64,000 nucleotides of DNA, taken from assembly GCF_900585905.1 (NCBI RefSeq), contig NZ_UTVH01000095.1:372001-436000 (forward strand), given 5' to 3'. Shown here piece after piece: positions 18,197 through 26,164 of this stretch. This stretch comes from Pseudomonas viridiflava. GTDB taxonomy: Bacteria; Pseudomonadota; Gammaproteobacteria; Pseudomonadales; Pseudomonadaceae. How positions within the stretch are numbered: the stretch's first letter is position 1; each line of letters starts with the position of its first letter. The notes under the pieces are model-generated. The model had not been told where the DNA came from. It searched no databases and worked only from the letters and a program-made list of their open reading frames with translations. The translations under genes and the position numbers were made by a program.

Positions 18197-18362
18197 GGGG
18201 CTGATCTCCGCCTGACGTGGGTAGTCTGAGTTGAACAATAGCCTGTTGCTGCTGTTTATCGAAAGCCCGCGCACGGTCATGGGCACGCCGAGGCAGGGGC
18301 TACGGCTTGTCGTCGGCGGCACGCAATGCCAATCTGCGCTTTTGGTTTTGCAGGAGGCATTC

Positions 18363-19205
18363 ATGAGTCAGTACCGTTTCAAGCAGGTCGACGTCTTCAG
18401 TGCCGAGCCGCTGCTGGGCAATCCGCTGGCCGTGGTGCTGGGGGCTGATGATTTCAGTGATGAGCGAATGGCCGCGTTTGCGCGCTGGACCAACCTCAGC
18501 GAAACGACATTCGTGCTGCAGCCCCGGCATCCTGACGCGGACTATCGGGTGCGGATCTTCACCACGATGGGCGAGCTGCCATTTGCCGGGCACCCGACGC
18601 TGGGCAGCTGCCACGCCTGGCGCGAAAGTGGCGGGGCGCCCAAGGGGCAAGACATCATTCAGGAGTGCGGCATCGGCCTGGTGCGGATCCGCCAGCAGAA
18701 CGGGCAACTGGCCCTGGCGGCACCAGCGCTGTTGCGCTCGGGTTCGGTCGAGCCGGAGGTGATGGTGCGCGTTCTCTGCGGGCTGGGGCTCAGTCAGGTT
18801 CAGGTGCTTGACGCACAATGGGTCGACAATGGCGTGCCCTGGCTGGCGGTAAGGCTGAAAGATCGAGCCGCTGTACTGGCGCTCAAGCCGGACTACCCGG
18901 CCATGGCGGGCCTGGCCGTCGGCGTCTTTGCTCCCTGGGACGTTGAACGCGACGGCACCGAGGCGCAGTTTGAAGTGCGCGCTTTCATTCCTGAAGAAGG
19001 CATGCCGGAGGACCCGGTAACCGGAAGCCTCAATGCCGGGATCGCACGCTGGCTGTTACGTGATGGTCTCGCGCCAGAACGCTATGTCGTTAGCCAGGGC
19101 ACCGCTATGGGGCGGCGCGGCAGGGTTCATGTCCAGCGGTTGGGTGATGACATCTGGATCGGAGGCCAGACGATTACCTGCATCGATGGCATGCTCGACC
19201 TGTAG
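18363..19205 (+). CDS. PhzF-family isomerase-like protein
   Basis: A 280-residue PhzF/YddE-type protein with the catalytic Glu at position 47 (NLSETTFV), the N-terminal FTTMGELPFAGHPTLG and the C-terminal EDPVTGSLN that mark the two halves of the diaminopimelate-epimerase-like fold. No phenazine genes are present, so it is a family member of unknown substrate rather than a phenazine enzyme. The ATG at 18363 is preceded by AGGAGG. It is a single gene. Confidence 0.9.
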   Translation: MSQYRFKQVDVFSAEPLLGNPLAVVLGADDFSDERMAAFARWTNLSETTFVLQPRHPDADYRVRIFTTMGELPFAGHPTLGSCHAWRESGGAPKGQDIIQECGIGLVRIRQQNGQLALAAPALLRSGSVEPEVMVRVLCGLGLSQVQVLDAQWVDNGVPWLAVRLKDRAAVLALKPDYPAMAGLAVGVFAPWDVERDGTEAQFEVRAFIPEEGMPEDPVTGSLNAGIARWLLRDGLAPERYVVSQGTAMGRRGRVHVQRLGDDIWIGGQTITCIDGMLDL

Positions 19206-19231
19206 TCAGCGTGTCCGTTGGCCAGCGTCCT

Positions 19232-19573
19232 TCAGGAGTTGCTGGCCGAGTCCTTGGATTCGTACAGGGTAGTGATCAGACGCTTGATATCCAGCTGGAC
19301 GTCCTTGGGCAGCCCGTCCAGTTCGTCCAGCACCTTGGTTTCTCCGGCGCTCATCGACTCACTGGCAACCAGCTTGCGCACCCCGGTAACGACGAACAGA
19401 ACATCAACGCCGGCCTTCGCCACGGCCTCCAGATAAGCAGCGTTGGGAAAACGCTTATCCCGCTCGTAAAGACCCTGAGTATTTGCCTCCACCCCGCCGA
19501 CAAGCCCCAGTTCCTGCTGGGACAGCTTCAGTCGCTTTCTCTCAGTCTTGAGTCTGTGGCCCATGCCATCCAT
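19232..19573 (-). CDS. Small helix-turn-helix regulator, copy 1
   Basis: A 113-residue protein with an XRE-like N-terminal HTH (GHRLKTERKRLKLSQQELG, then GGVEANTQGLYERDKRFPNAAYLEAV). A linker (GVDVLFVVTGVR) follows, then a short C-terminal helical part. It is clearly a paralogue of the gene at 35882-36376, sharing the GGVExNxQGxYE core and the VTGV linker. Such repressor-like proteins are frequent near prophage remnants in Pseudomonas, but no phage gene is visible. The start is the ATG at 19573, eight bases after AAGGA. The target is unknown. Confidence 0.8.
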   Translation of the reverse strand: MDGMGHRLKTERKRLKLSQQELGLVGGVEANTQGLYERDKRFPNAAYLEAVAKAGVDVLFVVTGVRKLVASESMSAGETKVLDELDGLPKDVQLDIKRLITTLYESKDSASNS

Positions 19574-19695
19574 TTTAAAGATCCTTAGCAATACCTGTGC
19601 GTGTTAGCGAAAGCTCCGAATAATAATGTGAATACGCCATGCTGGGAAAGGGCCTTCATCGCTCACCGTTGAATTACGTTGTATTGCTGAAACGC

Positions 19696-20541
19696 TCAAG
19701 CCTGCGGGCCTCGGGGAATCCGCTTGCCGGGCCTTGCTGCCACATCGCTGGCCTGACCATCACGCTGCTTGCCAGTACGCGCCTGAGTAATCAGCGCAGG
19801 AATCAGCGGGCCCTCCGGCAGGTTTTTCCAGAAGCGGCTCGGAAAATGACCCTGCATGACCTTGGGGTTGAGTCGCGCCGGATTGAAAATATGACTGTAG
19901 TAGGTCAGCCAGAGTTCGCCGCCGGGATCGTCTGCATTACGCGCCAGCGTCTCCCAGGCCGCAGGGCAGGCACGATGGTGGATCAGCTGCTGGCCATCGT
20001 AATAGACCCCGTCCCGGGGTGTGGCGATCATCCATCGGTGCTGGCCCATGCGACCAATGAAATGCTGACTGGCGCTGTGCAGAATGTCATGGGCTGGCTC
20101 ATGCCAGGCGACGTACTCCGGTTGCAGGCAGGCTTCAGGCAAATCCGCAGCAGGCAAGGCGACAAAACGCAGGAAGGCGTGCAGATGGTGCGCTTCGCGG
20201 CTGACCTGCTTGATGCGCCGGTGCAATTCGCTGCCCAGTTTATCGCCTGCCAGCATGGCGGTGCGATCGCCATGGCTGACCCGCCACAGCACTTCATACA
20301 GCAGACTCCAGCGCTGCTCGCCGCGAAACTGCGCGGCGCTCTCCAACAGCTCCAGCAACGCCAGAGGAATGCGTGCCTGACAAGGCCCTTGTTCCTTCGG
20401 GTAGGACTGGTCAGAGCCGAAAAGATCGCCCCCATCGGCGCTGTTCCAGCTGACCTGGCTCGGATCCACCTGATGGCTGAGCAACCAGCGCGCCTGTTGC
20501 CGCCAGGTCGGGAAGAGGTCATCGCAGTCCAGGCAGATCAT
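19696..20541 (-). CDS. Radical SAM-linked DNA metabolism protein (TIGR03915-like)
   Basis: A 281-residue protein that I recognise as the partner of the DNA-repair-linked radical SAM gene upstream. Features are MICLDCDDLFPTWRQQAR, a helical middle, EAHHLHAFLRF, and a C-terminal FPSRFWKNLPEGPLIP. In many bacteria this domain is fused to a uracil-DNA-glycosylase-like (UdgX-type) domain. Here the protein ends shortly after the linker (KRIPRGPQA), so no glycosylase domain is present. Its ATG overlaps the stop of the upstream gene by four bases (ATGA), indicating translational coupling. The biochemical role is not established. Confidence 0.82.
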   Translation of the reverse strand: MICLDCDDLFPTWRQQARWLLSHQVDPSQVSWNSADGGDLFGSDQSYPKEQGPCQARIPLALLELLESAAQFRGEQRWSLLYEVLWRVSHGDRTAMLAGDKLGSELHRRIKQVSREAHHLHAFLRFVALPAADLPEACLQPEYVAWHEPAHDILHSASQHFIGRMGQHRWMIATPRDGVYYDGQQLIHHRACPAAWETLARNADDPGGELWLTYYSHIFNPARLNPKVMQGHFPSRFWKNLPEGPLIPALITQARTGKQRDGQASDVAARPGKRIPRGPQA

Positions 20542-21758
20542 CCCCACAAGCCCATTTGCTGAGGTTGCGGACGATCACGCAGGAGCATGTGCAACGACTC
20601 GCTGCTGCTTTCGGCTTGAGTGGGGTGGTAGTCGCTGGTAATGAAAAACGGCTTCGCCTTGGCCAGTACGCAGCGCAGGCGGGTGAGGTCTTCATAGCGA
20701 ATCCGCCGCTGGCGACGCAGCTCCACCAGTCGGTGGGTGGTGCGCATGCCGATGCCCGGAATGCGCGCGATCAGTGCCGGGTCGGCGCTGTTCAGGTCCA
20801 GCGGGAAAATACTGCGATTGTTCAGCGCCCACGCCAGTTTGGGGTCGATGTCCAGGGCCAGATGGCCCGGCCCCTGAAACAACTCCTTGACCTTGAAGCC
20901 ATAGCCGCGCAGAAGGAAATCAGCCTGATACAGCCGATGCTCGCGCATCAGCGGTGGGGCGGCCAGTGGCACGCTTTTCGGGCTGTTGGGGATCGGGCTG
21001 AACGCCGAATAGTAAACCCGGCGCAAGCCGTAGTTGCCGTACAGCGTTTCGGCGCTGTTGAGGATGGTGCTGTCGTCGGTCTCGTCGGCGCCGACGATCA
21101 TCTGGGTGCTTTGCCCGGCAGGCACGAAGCGCGGCGCGCGCGGCTCGTTGAGTACCGTCTGCTGGCCGGTGTGAATGGTCTTCATGGCCTGCTTGATGGA
21201 AGCGACGTTTTTCTCCGGCGCGAGGGTCTTGAGCCCGGCGTCGGTGGGCAACTCGATGTTCACGCTCAGGCGGTCAGCGTAGCGCCCGGCCATTTCGATC
21301 AGCGCCGGGTCGGCATCGGGGATGGTCTTGAGGTGGATGTAGCCGCGAAACTCATGCACTTCGCGCAGTTGCCGGGCCACTTCAATCAGTTGCTCCATGG
21401 TGTAATCAGCCGAGCGAATGATGCCGGAACTGAGAAACAGCCCACTGACGCAATTACGCCGGTAGAAGTCCATGGTCAACGAGACCACCTCTTCAGGGCT
21501 GAAGCGCGCCCGGGGCACATCACTGGAACGACGATTGACGCAGTACTGGCAATCGTACAGACAGAAGTTGGTCAGCAGGATTTTGAGCAGCGAAACGCAG
21601 CGCCCGTCCGGCGTATAGCTGTGACAGATCCCCATGCCGTTGCTGGAGCCCAGGCCGGACTTGCCTTCGGAACTGCGCTTGGGCGCGCCGCTGCTGGCGC
21701 ATGAAGCATCGTACTTGGCGGCGTCAGCGAGGATGCCGAGCTTGTCGATCAGCTGCAT
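20538..21758 (-). CDS. Radical SAM protein, putative DNA modification/repair (TIGR03916-like)
   Basis: A 406-residue radical SAM enzyme. The 4Fe-4S cluster ligands are C-x3-C-x2-C in NFCLYDCQYC, at about residues 65-72. The C-terminal region has a helix-hairpin-helix (IPGIGMRTTHRLVELRRQ) that suggests DNA binding. The family co-occurs with TIGR03915 and UDG-like proteins and is annotated as a putative DNA repair enzyme. The start is the ATG at 21758 (MQLIDKLGILADAAKYD), with GGAG upstream. A LexA box at 21773-21788 sits directly upstream, strongly suggesting SOS induction. The next gene overlaps by four bases. Confidence 0.9.
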   Translation of the reverse strand: MQLIDKLGILADAAKYDASCASSGAPKRSSEGKSGLGSSNGMGICHSYTPDGRCVSLLKILLTNFCLYDCQYCVNRRSSDVPRARFSPEEVVSLTMDFYRRNCVSGLFLSSGIIRSADYTMEQLIEVARQLREVHEFRGYIHLKTIPDADPALIEMAGRYADRLSVNIELPTDAGLKTLAPEKNVASIKQAMKTIHTGQQTVLNEPRAPRFVPAGQSTQMIVGADETDDSTILNSAETLYGNYGLRRVYYSAFSPIPNSPKSVPLAAPPLMREHRLYQADFLLRGYGFKVKELFQGPGHLALDIDPKLAWALNNRSIFPLDLNSADPALIARIPGIGMRTTHRLVELRRQRRIRYEDLTRLRCVLAKAKPFFITSDYHPTQAESSSESLHMLLRDRPQPQQMGLWG

Positions 21759-21772
21759 GGGAAACTCCGCTA

Positions 21773-21788
21773 CTGTTTGCATGTACAG
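21773..21788 (-). promoter_or_regulatory. LexA (SOS) box of the radical SAM operon
   Basis: CTGTTTGCATGTACAG matches CTG-N10-CAG with a partial TA-alternating core. It is 14 bases upstream of the radical SAM start codon and the nearest plus-strand gene starts 155 bases away, so it most likely controls the minus-strand operon. Confidence 0.78.
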
Positions 21789-21877
21789 TATAGCGTTCAG
21801 GGCGTCGGCGCAACGACCGCCCGGCGAGTGGAGACGGACGACCAAACGCTTGGGAAGGAGAGCAAGCAGCACGTTTC

Positions 21878-21890
21878 GTTATTTTATAAC
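21878..21890 (+). promoter_or_regulatory. Zur-type operator
   Basis: GTTATTTTATAAC is a 5-3-5 palindrome followed by ATT. It matches the proteobacterial Zur core GTTATA-N-TATAAC except at one informative base. It is 52 bases upstream of the first gene of the metal ABC operon. A second palindrome, GTAAC-N5-GTTAC, lies at 21916-21930. Confidence 0.6.
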
Positions 21891-21942
21891 ATTGGTTTTC
21901 TGGCTATGTAATACTGTAACAAATAGTTACGGGTTGTTGAGC

Positions 21943-22074
21943 ATGAAACCTTTCCGCATACCTTCCACAGCCGGGTCAATGCTGTCCCAGCCAGCATGGA
22001 AAAGAGTGCTGCTGGCACTGGGTATCCTGGTGATCCTCTGGCTGGCCGTCGTCTGGGCGGTCGCCATCCCATGA
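21943..22074 (+). CDS. 43-residue membrane protein leading the metal ABC operon
   Basis: The ATG at 21943 opens a 43-codon frame (MKPFRIPSTAGSMLSQPAWK, then one strongly hydrophobic helix RVLLALGILVILWLAVVWAV, ending AIP). Its stop overlaps the ATG of the ABC ATPase by four bases (ATGA). A basic, polar N-terminus before a single transmembrane helix suggests an inner-membrane microprotein. The coupling to the transporter gene and its position after the Zur-like box argue that it is real. The function is unknown; a role as accessory subunit of the importer is an inference. Confidence 0.65.
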   Translation: MKPFRIPSTAGSMLSQPAWKRVLLALGILVILWLAVVWAVAIP

Positions 22075-22835
22075 CGGCGGCCATTGCATTGAATGACCTG
22101 ACGGTCGCCTACGAGCGGCGGCCTGCCGTGCACCATATCAGCGGACGCTTCGAAGCAGGCAGCCTGACAGCCGTGGTTGGCCCCAATGGTGCGGGCAAGT
22201 CGACCCTGATCAAGGCGTTGGCCGGGACCATGAAGCCGGCGGCAGGGCAGGTGGATCGTGGTCAGCTGTCAACCAAGACCCTGGGTTATCTGCCCCAGGC
22301 GGCAGAGATCGACCGCAGCTTCCCGTTGAGCGTGGCCGACACTGTGGCCATGGGCGCGTGGCATCGAATCGGCCCGTTTTGGGGCTTGGGGCGCGAGTTG
22401 TCCCTGCGCGCCGAGCACGCACTGCAGGCCGTTGGCCTTGAAGGTTTTGCAGGTCGCAGCATCGGCTCGCTGTCGTCCGGGCAGTTCCAGCGCGTGCTGT
22501 TCGCCCGCCTGTTGCTGCAGGATGCCGCGGTGATTCTGCTCGACGAGCCGTTCACTGCAATCGACGCCCGCACAACCCAGGATCTGCTGGCTCTGGTGCA
22601 GGTCTGGCACCAGCAGGGCAGAACCGTGATAGCTGTGCTGCATGATCTCGACCAGGTGCGCCAGCATTTTCCGCAGACCCTGCTGATGGCCCGCGAAGCG
22701 ATTGCCTGGGGCGACACCGCCCAGGTGCTGACCCGCGACAACCTGCGCCGTGCGCGCAACATGGCCGAATTCTGGAGTGCTGATACCGAGCTGTGCGAGC
22801 AGGATGGCGATAGCCCGGGCGAGGAGCGCGCATGA
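22071..22835 (+). CDS. Metal (zinc/manganese) ABC transporter ATP-binding protein
   Basis: A 254-residue ATPase. Walker A is GPNGAGKSTLIK, the signature is SLSSGQFQRVLFARLLLQ, Walker B is AVILLDEPFTAID, and the switch His is in AVLHDLDQV. It energises import of a divalent metal with the permease and binding protein that follow. The start is the ATG at 22071; the longer upstream frame overlaps the 43-residue protein. It overlaps the permease gene by four bases. Confidence 0.93.
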   Translation: MTAAIALNDLTVAYERRPAVHHISGRFEAGSLTAVVGPNGAGKSTLIKALAGTMKPAAGQVDRGQLSTKTLGYLPQAAEIDRSFPLSVADTVAMGAWHRIGPFWGLGRELSLRAEHALQAVGLEGFAGRSIGSLSSGQFQRVLFARLLLQDAAVILLDEPFTAIDARTTQDLLALVQVWHQQGRTVIAVLHDLDQVRQHFPQTLLMAREAIAWGDTAQVLTRDNLRRARNMAEFWSADTELCEQDGDSPGEERA

Positions 22836-23701
22836 CTCTCTACACGCTGTTGATCGAGCCGTTTGTCGAGTTCGGTTTCATGCGCCGCGCGCTAGTGGCG
22901 TGTCTGGCGCTGGGGGTGGGCTCCGGTCCGGTGGGCGTCCTCCTGATGCTGCGCCGCATGAGCCTGGTGGGCGACGCCATGAGTCACGCAGTACTGCCCG
23001 GCGCTGCCGTGGGCTTTCTGTTTTTTGGCCTGTCACTGCCCGCCATGGGCCTGGGCGGGCTGATCGCAGGTCTCGCAGTGGCGCTGCTGTCCGGGCTGGT
23101 CAGCCGCCTGACGGCACTGCGTGAGGACGCCAGTTTCGCCAGCTTCTATCTGACCTCGCTGGCGGCCGGGGTGATGATCGTGTCGCTGCATGGGTCCAGC
23201 GTCGACCTGCTGCACGTGCTGTTCGGCACGATTCTGGCCATCGACAGCCAGGCGATTTACATGGTCGGCGCCATTGCGTCGTTCACGGTGCTGCTGCTGG
23301 CGGTGATTTACCGGCCGTTGGTAATGGAATGCTTCGACCCTGGCTTCCTGCGCGCGGTGGGCGGTCGCGGCTCGCTGTATCACGTGCTGTTTCTGTTGTT
23401 GGTGGTGCTTAACCTGGTGGCAGGCTTTCAAGCGCTGGGCACCCTGATGGCCGTCGGCATGATGATGCTGCCGGCGACCGCCGCGCGCTTCTGGGCCACC
23501 TCGCTGACCTCGCTGATGCTGATTTCCACGCTGGTGGCGACGATCTCCGGGTTGATCGGCCTGATTGTGTCCTATCACCTGGGTGTCGCTTCCGGTCCGG
23601 CCATTGTGCTGACCGCCAGCGTCATCTATGCGTTCTCGCTGTTGTTCGGGCGCAGCGGGATCCTGCGCCGACTGTTCCCCCAACCCCATTTGGCACACTG
23701 A
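22832..23701 (+). CDS. Metal ABC transporter permease (ABC-3 family)
   Basis: A 289-residue integral membrane protein with about eight to nine hydrophobic helices and the family motifs MRRMSLVGDAMSHAVLPG, LFGTILAID and TLMAVGMMMLPATAARFWA. It forms the channel of the zinc/manganese-type importer. It starts four bases inside the end of the ATPase gene and is followed 14 bases later by the binding protein. Confidence 0.93.
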   Translation: MTLYTLLIEPFVEFGFMRRALVACLALGVGSGPVGVLLMLRRMSLVGDAMSHAVLPGAAVGFLFFGLSLPAMGLGGLIAGLAVALLSGLVSRLTALREDASFASFYLTSLAAGVMIVSLHGSSVDLLHVLFGTILAIDSQAIYMVGAIASFTVLLLAVIYRPLVMECFDPGFLRAVGGRGSLYHVLFLLLVVLNLVAGFQALGTLMAVGMMMLPATAARFWATSLTSLMLISTLVATISGLIGLIVSYHLGVASGPAIVLTASVIYAFSLLFGRSGILRRLFPQPHLAH

Positions 23702-23715
23702 GCGGAGTAACAAGC

Positions 23716-24615
23716 ATGAAGCGACCCCTGTTGTTGAGCGTACTGGCCGCACTGGCGCTGCCGGTGTTGAGCCTGCAGGCCCAGGCTGAACCGCTGCAAG
23801 CCGTGGCGTCGTTCACGGTGATTGCCGATATGGTGCAGAACGTCGGCGGCGACCATGTCCACGTCACCTCGCTGATAGGCGCCAATGGTGATCCTCACGT
23901 CTACGAGCCGACCCCGACGGACGCCCAGGCGCTGAAGAAAGCCGATCTGGTGTTTGTCAGTGGCCTGCACCTGGAAGGCTGGATGGACCGGCTGATTGCC
24001 GCGTCAGGTTACCAGGGTCAGCCCGTGGTGCTGTCTGCGGGCGTCAAGACACGCAGCATGGAAGAAGACGGCCAGAAAATTGTCGACCCGCATGCCTGGA
24101 ACAGCGCCGCCAATGGCGTGATTTACGTGCGCAACATTATTGCCGCGCTGAAACAGGCCGACCCGCAGCATGCCAGCGACTATCAGGCCAATGGTGATCA
24201 CTATATCGCCCAGGTGCAGGCGCTGGACACCTACGCCCGGACGCGGATCCAGTCGATTCCGGCAGCGCAGCGCAAGGTGCTGACCTCCCATGACGCGTTC
24301 GGCTACTTCGGCGATGCCTATGGCGTCACGTTCCTCTCGCCCCTGGGGTTTTCCACGGAAGCTGAAGCCTCGGCGGCCGACGTCGGTAAACTGATCCGAC
24401 AGATCAAGGCTGAGCACGTCACAGCGTATTTTTTCGAGAATTCCAGTGATCCGCGGTTGGTAAAACAGATCGCCAATGCCAGCGGCGCCAAGCCAGGAGG
24501 CGAGCTTTATGTCGAGTCACTGTCGCCCGCAGACGGACCCGCTGCCAGTTATGCGCAGATGTTTCGCTTTAACGTCGACCAGTTGGCCAGGGCTATGGAA
24601 GGGAAAGGCAATTGA
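23716..24615 (+). CDS. Metal ABC transporter periplasmic binding protein, zinc-type
   Basis: A 299-residue cluster A-I binding protein with a signal peptide (cleavage near LQAQA/E). Metal ligands by family comparison are H61 (GDPHVYEPTP), H126 (DPHAW), H192 (SHDAFGYF) and an acidic residue near E267 (ELYVESLS). The His rather than Glu at the third position matches ZnuA/TroA-like zinc sites rather than the manganese type. The His-rich loop of classical ZnuA is absent. It is the last gene of the operon; a stem-loop follows at 24629. Confidence 0.9.
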   Translation: MKRPLLLSVLAALALPVLSLQAQAEPLQAVASFTVIADMVQNVGGDHVHVTSLIGANGDPHVYEPTPTDAQALKKADLVFVSGLHLEGWMDRLIAASGYQGQPVVLSAGVKTRSMEEDGQKIVDPHAWNSAANGVIYVRNIIAALKQADPQHASDYQANGDHYIAQVQALDTYARTRIQSIPAAQRKVLTSHDAFGYFGDAYGVTFLSPLGFSTEAEASAADVGKLIRQIKAEHVTAYFFENSSDPRLVKQIANASGAKPGGELYVESLSPADGPAASYAQMFRFNVDQLARAMEGKGN

Positions 24616-24628
24616 GCAGCCACCGCGA

Positions 24629-24647
24629 GCACGGCAAGGTGCCGTGC
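24629..24647 (+). terminator. Stem-loop after the metal ABC operon
   Basis: GCACGGCA / TGCCGTGC with a 3-base loop follows the binding-protein stop by 13 bases. There is no T tract, so it may be a 3'-end stabiliser or a weak terminator. Confidence 0.45.
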
Positions 24648-24686
24648 GCGCGATGAAATGATCCGCTACCGCAGATCAGGCTGCGT

Positions 24687-25832
24687 TTAGTTGAGGAACT
24701 TGAACACTGTGGTCTGGGTGTAGGTCTTGCCTGGATCTAGGCGTGTGCTCGGGAATGTCGGCTGATTTGGCGCATCCGGGTAATGCTGGGTTTCAAGCGT
24801 AAACGCGCCCCAGTGCGGATAGACCTTGCCAGCCTTGCCGTGGATGCTGCCATCGAGGAAGTTGCCGGTATACAGCTGCACGCCGGGTTCGCTGGTAAAC
24901 AACTGCAAACGGCGACCGGACTGCGGATCACTCACTTCCGCGGCGAGCTTGCTGACATCGCCCTTGGTGTCGAGCACCCAGTTGAAGTCGAAACCGCCTT
25001 GTTTCGGTTCAGCGTATTTCAGCTGTTGATGATCAGCCTTGATGTGCTTGCCGATTGCAGTGGGCTGCAGGAAGTCCATGGGCGTGCCTTTGACGGCTGG
25101 CAGTTCGCCGGTGGGAATCAGTTTCTCGTTGACCGGGGTGTACTGCGAAGCGTGCAGCGTCGCCACCTGCTTGAGCACATCGCCATTGCCTGCGCCGGCC
25201 AGGTTGAAATAACTGTGGTTGGTGAGGTTGAGCACCGTGGGTTTGTCTGTGGTTGCCTGGTACTGAATGCGCAGCTCGTTCTGCTCGTTCAGGCTGTAGG
25301 TGACCTGCGTCTGCAAGTTGCCGGGGAAGCCCATTTCGCCATCAGCTGACAGATAGGTCAGCTTGACCCCCACCCAGCCTTTTTCGTCACTCGGCTCAGC
25401 TTTCCACACGCGCTTGTCGAAACCCTGAGAGCCGCCGTGCAAGGCGTTGGTTTTGTCGTTCTGCGGCACTTGAAAGGTCTTGCCGTCGAGGCTGAATTGC
25501 CCGCCCGCCAAGCGATTACCGAAGCGCCCGATGGTCGCGCCGAAGTACACCGTGCCATTGGCCTGATAGCCTTTGACGTCGTCGAAGCCAAGCACCACGT
25601 CCTCGACCTTGCCGGTCTTGTCCGGCACGCGCAGCGCTTGCAGGGTGGCGCCGTAGGTGATGATGCTGGCTTCCACGCCATGGCTATTGCGCAGTACATA
25701 GCGCTCCACTGCCGTGCCGTCGGCAGTTTTGCCGAAACTGCCATGTTCACTGGAAAGGCTGGCCGCATTCGCGGTGAGTGAAGCGATCATGAGGGAAAGT
25801 CCAAAACTGCTGAGCAGTGAAGAGGGTTTCAT
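24687..25832 (-). CDS. galM: Aldose 1-epimerase (mutarotase), exported
   Basis: A 381-residue galactose mutarotase-like enzyme with a signal peptide (MKPSSLLSSFGLSLMIASLTANA). Catalytic-type residues are in LNLTNHSYFNLAG (His) and near the end in LETQHYPDAPNQPTFP (Glu), with GRFGNRLAGGQF earlier. It interconverts alpha and beta aldose anomers, here probably in the periplasm, feeding the arabinose importer. The start is the ATG at 25832. An AACAACAA motif (25847-25854) lies just upstream in the leader. It is divergent from the GntR-type regulator. Confidence 0.92.
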   Translation of the reverse strand: MKPSSLLSSFGLSLMIASLTANAASLSSEHGSFGKTADGTAVERYVLRNSHGVEASIITYGATLQALRVPDKTGKVEDVVLGFDDVKGYQANGTVYFGATIGRFGNRLAGGQFSLDGKTFQVPQNDKTNALHGGSQGFDKRVWKAEPSDEKGWVGVKLTYLSADGEMGFPGNLQTQVTYSLNEQNELRIQYQATTDKPTVLNLTNHSYFNLAGAGNGDVLKQVATLHASQYTPVNEKLIPTGELPAVKGTPMDFLQPTAIGKHIKADHQQLKYAEPKQGGFDFNWVLDTKGDVSKLAAEVSDPQSGRRLQLFTSEPGVQLYTGNFLDGSIHGKAGKVYPHWGAFTLETQHYPDAPNQPTFPSTRLDPGKTYTQTTVFKFLN

Positions 25833-25846
25833 CCGTTCTACCTTTT

Positions 25847-25854
25847 TTGTTGTT
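25847..25854 (-). promoter_or_regulatory. Hfq/Crc-type CA motif in the galM leader
   Basis: Read on the minus strand AACAACAA fits the AAnAAnAA motif of Hfq/Crc catabolite repression perfectly. It is 15-22 bases before the start codon, next to the ribosome site (AAAAAAGG). Confidence 0.55.
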
Positions 25855-26099
25855 GTGATGAAACAGCGCCGTCGGTCCGACGCTGATGGCTGGCGTGGCG
25901 TATTGGCTGCATTGGTAAGACTATTTGCCTGAATAAGTCGCGCCATGACGATTTATAGCTGATAAATGGCAGCTTGAAAATTTAATCGTAATACTATTTA
26001 GTGTCATGGCGCTGGCGATCGTGTTCGCAGGTGCGGCTGGACTTGCCAGCTGAGTGGTGACAGTCGCTGGGGTGGGAGCGCGGCAGGGTAGTCGCAGGT

Positions 26100-26128
26100 T
26101 TGACAGCCAATCATGTGATGATTAGCCT
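26100..26128 (+). promoter_or_regulatory. Probable promoter and autoregulatory operator of the GntR-type regulator
   Basis: A perfect -35 hexamer TTGACA (26100-26105) is followed after 17 bases by a weak -10 (TAGCCT). The palindrome AATCAT-GTG-ATGATT (26109-26123) fills the spacer, a classic place for repression. It lies about 40 bases upstream of the regulator start. The assignment is by pattern only. Confidence 0.5.
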
Positions 26129-26164
26129 CGCCCTGCGGAATGGCCGCGTTACGAGGCGCTGTAC

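Larger units (their letters stand above)
25833..26164. other. Divergent intergenic region, galM / GntR-type regulator
   Basis: The 332 bases contain the galM leader with its CA motif, an AT-rich patch at about 25960-26000 likely to carry the galM promoter, and the regulator promoter with an internal palindrome (26100-26128). No gene is seen. Confidence 0.5.

Noticed and set aside
18300..18362. PhzF gene as part of a phenazine cluster
   Set aside because: No phzA-G or related genes are nearby; the family is widespread and mostly not involved in phenazine synthesis.
19232..19573. Prophage remnant
   Set aside because: The HTH protein is phage-like but no integrase, structural gene or attachment repeat was found in the flanks.
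23716..24615. Manganese-type specificity of the binding protein
   Set aside because: The Glu in FFENSSD looked like a manganese ligand at first, but the ligand position by family comparison is H192 in SHDAFGYF, which is zinc-type.
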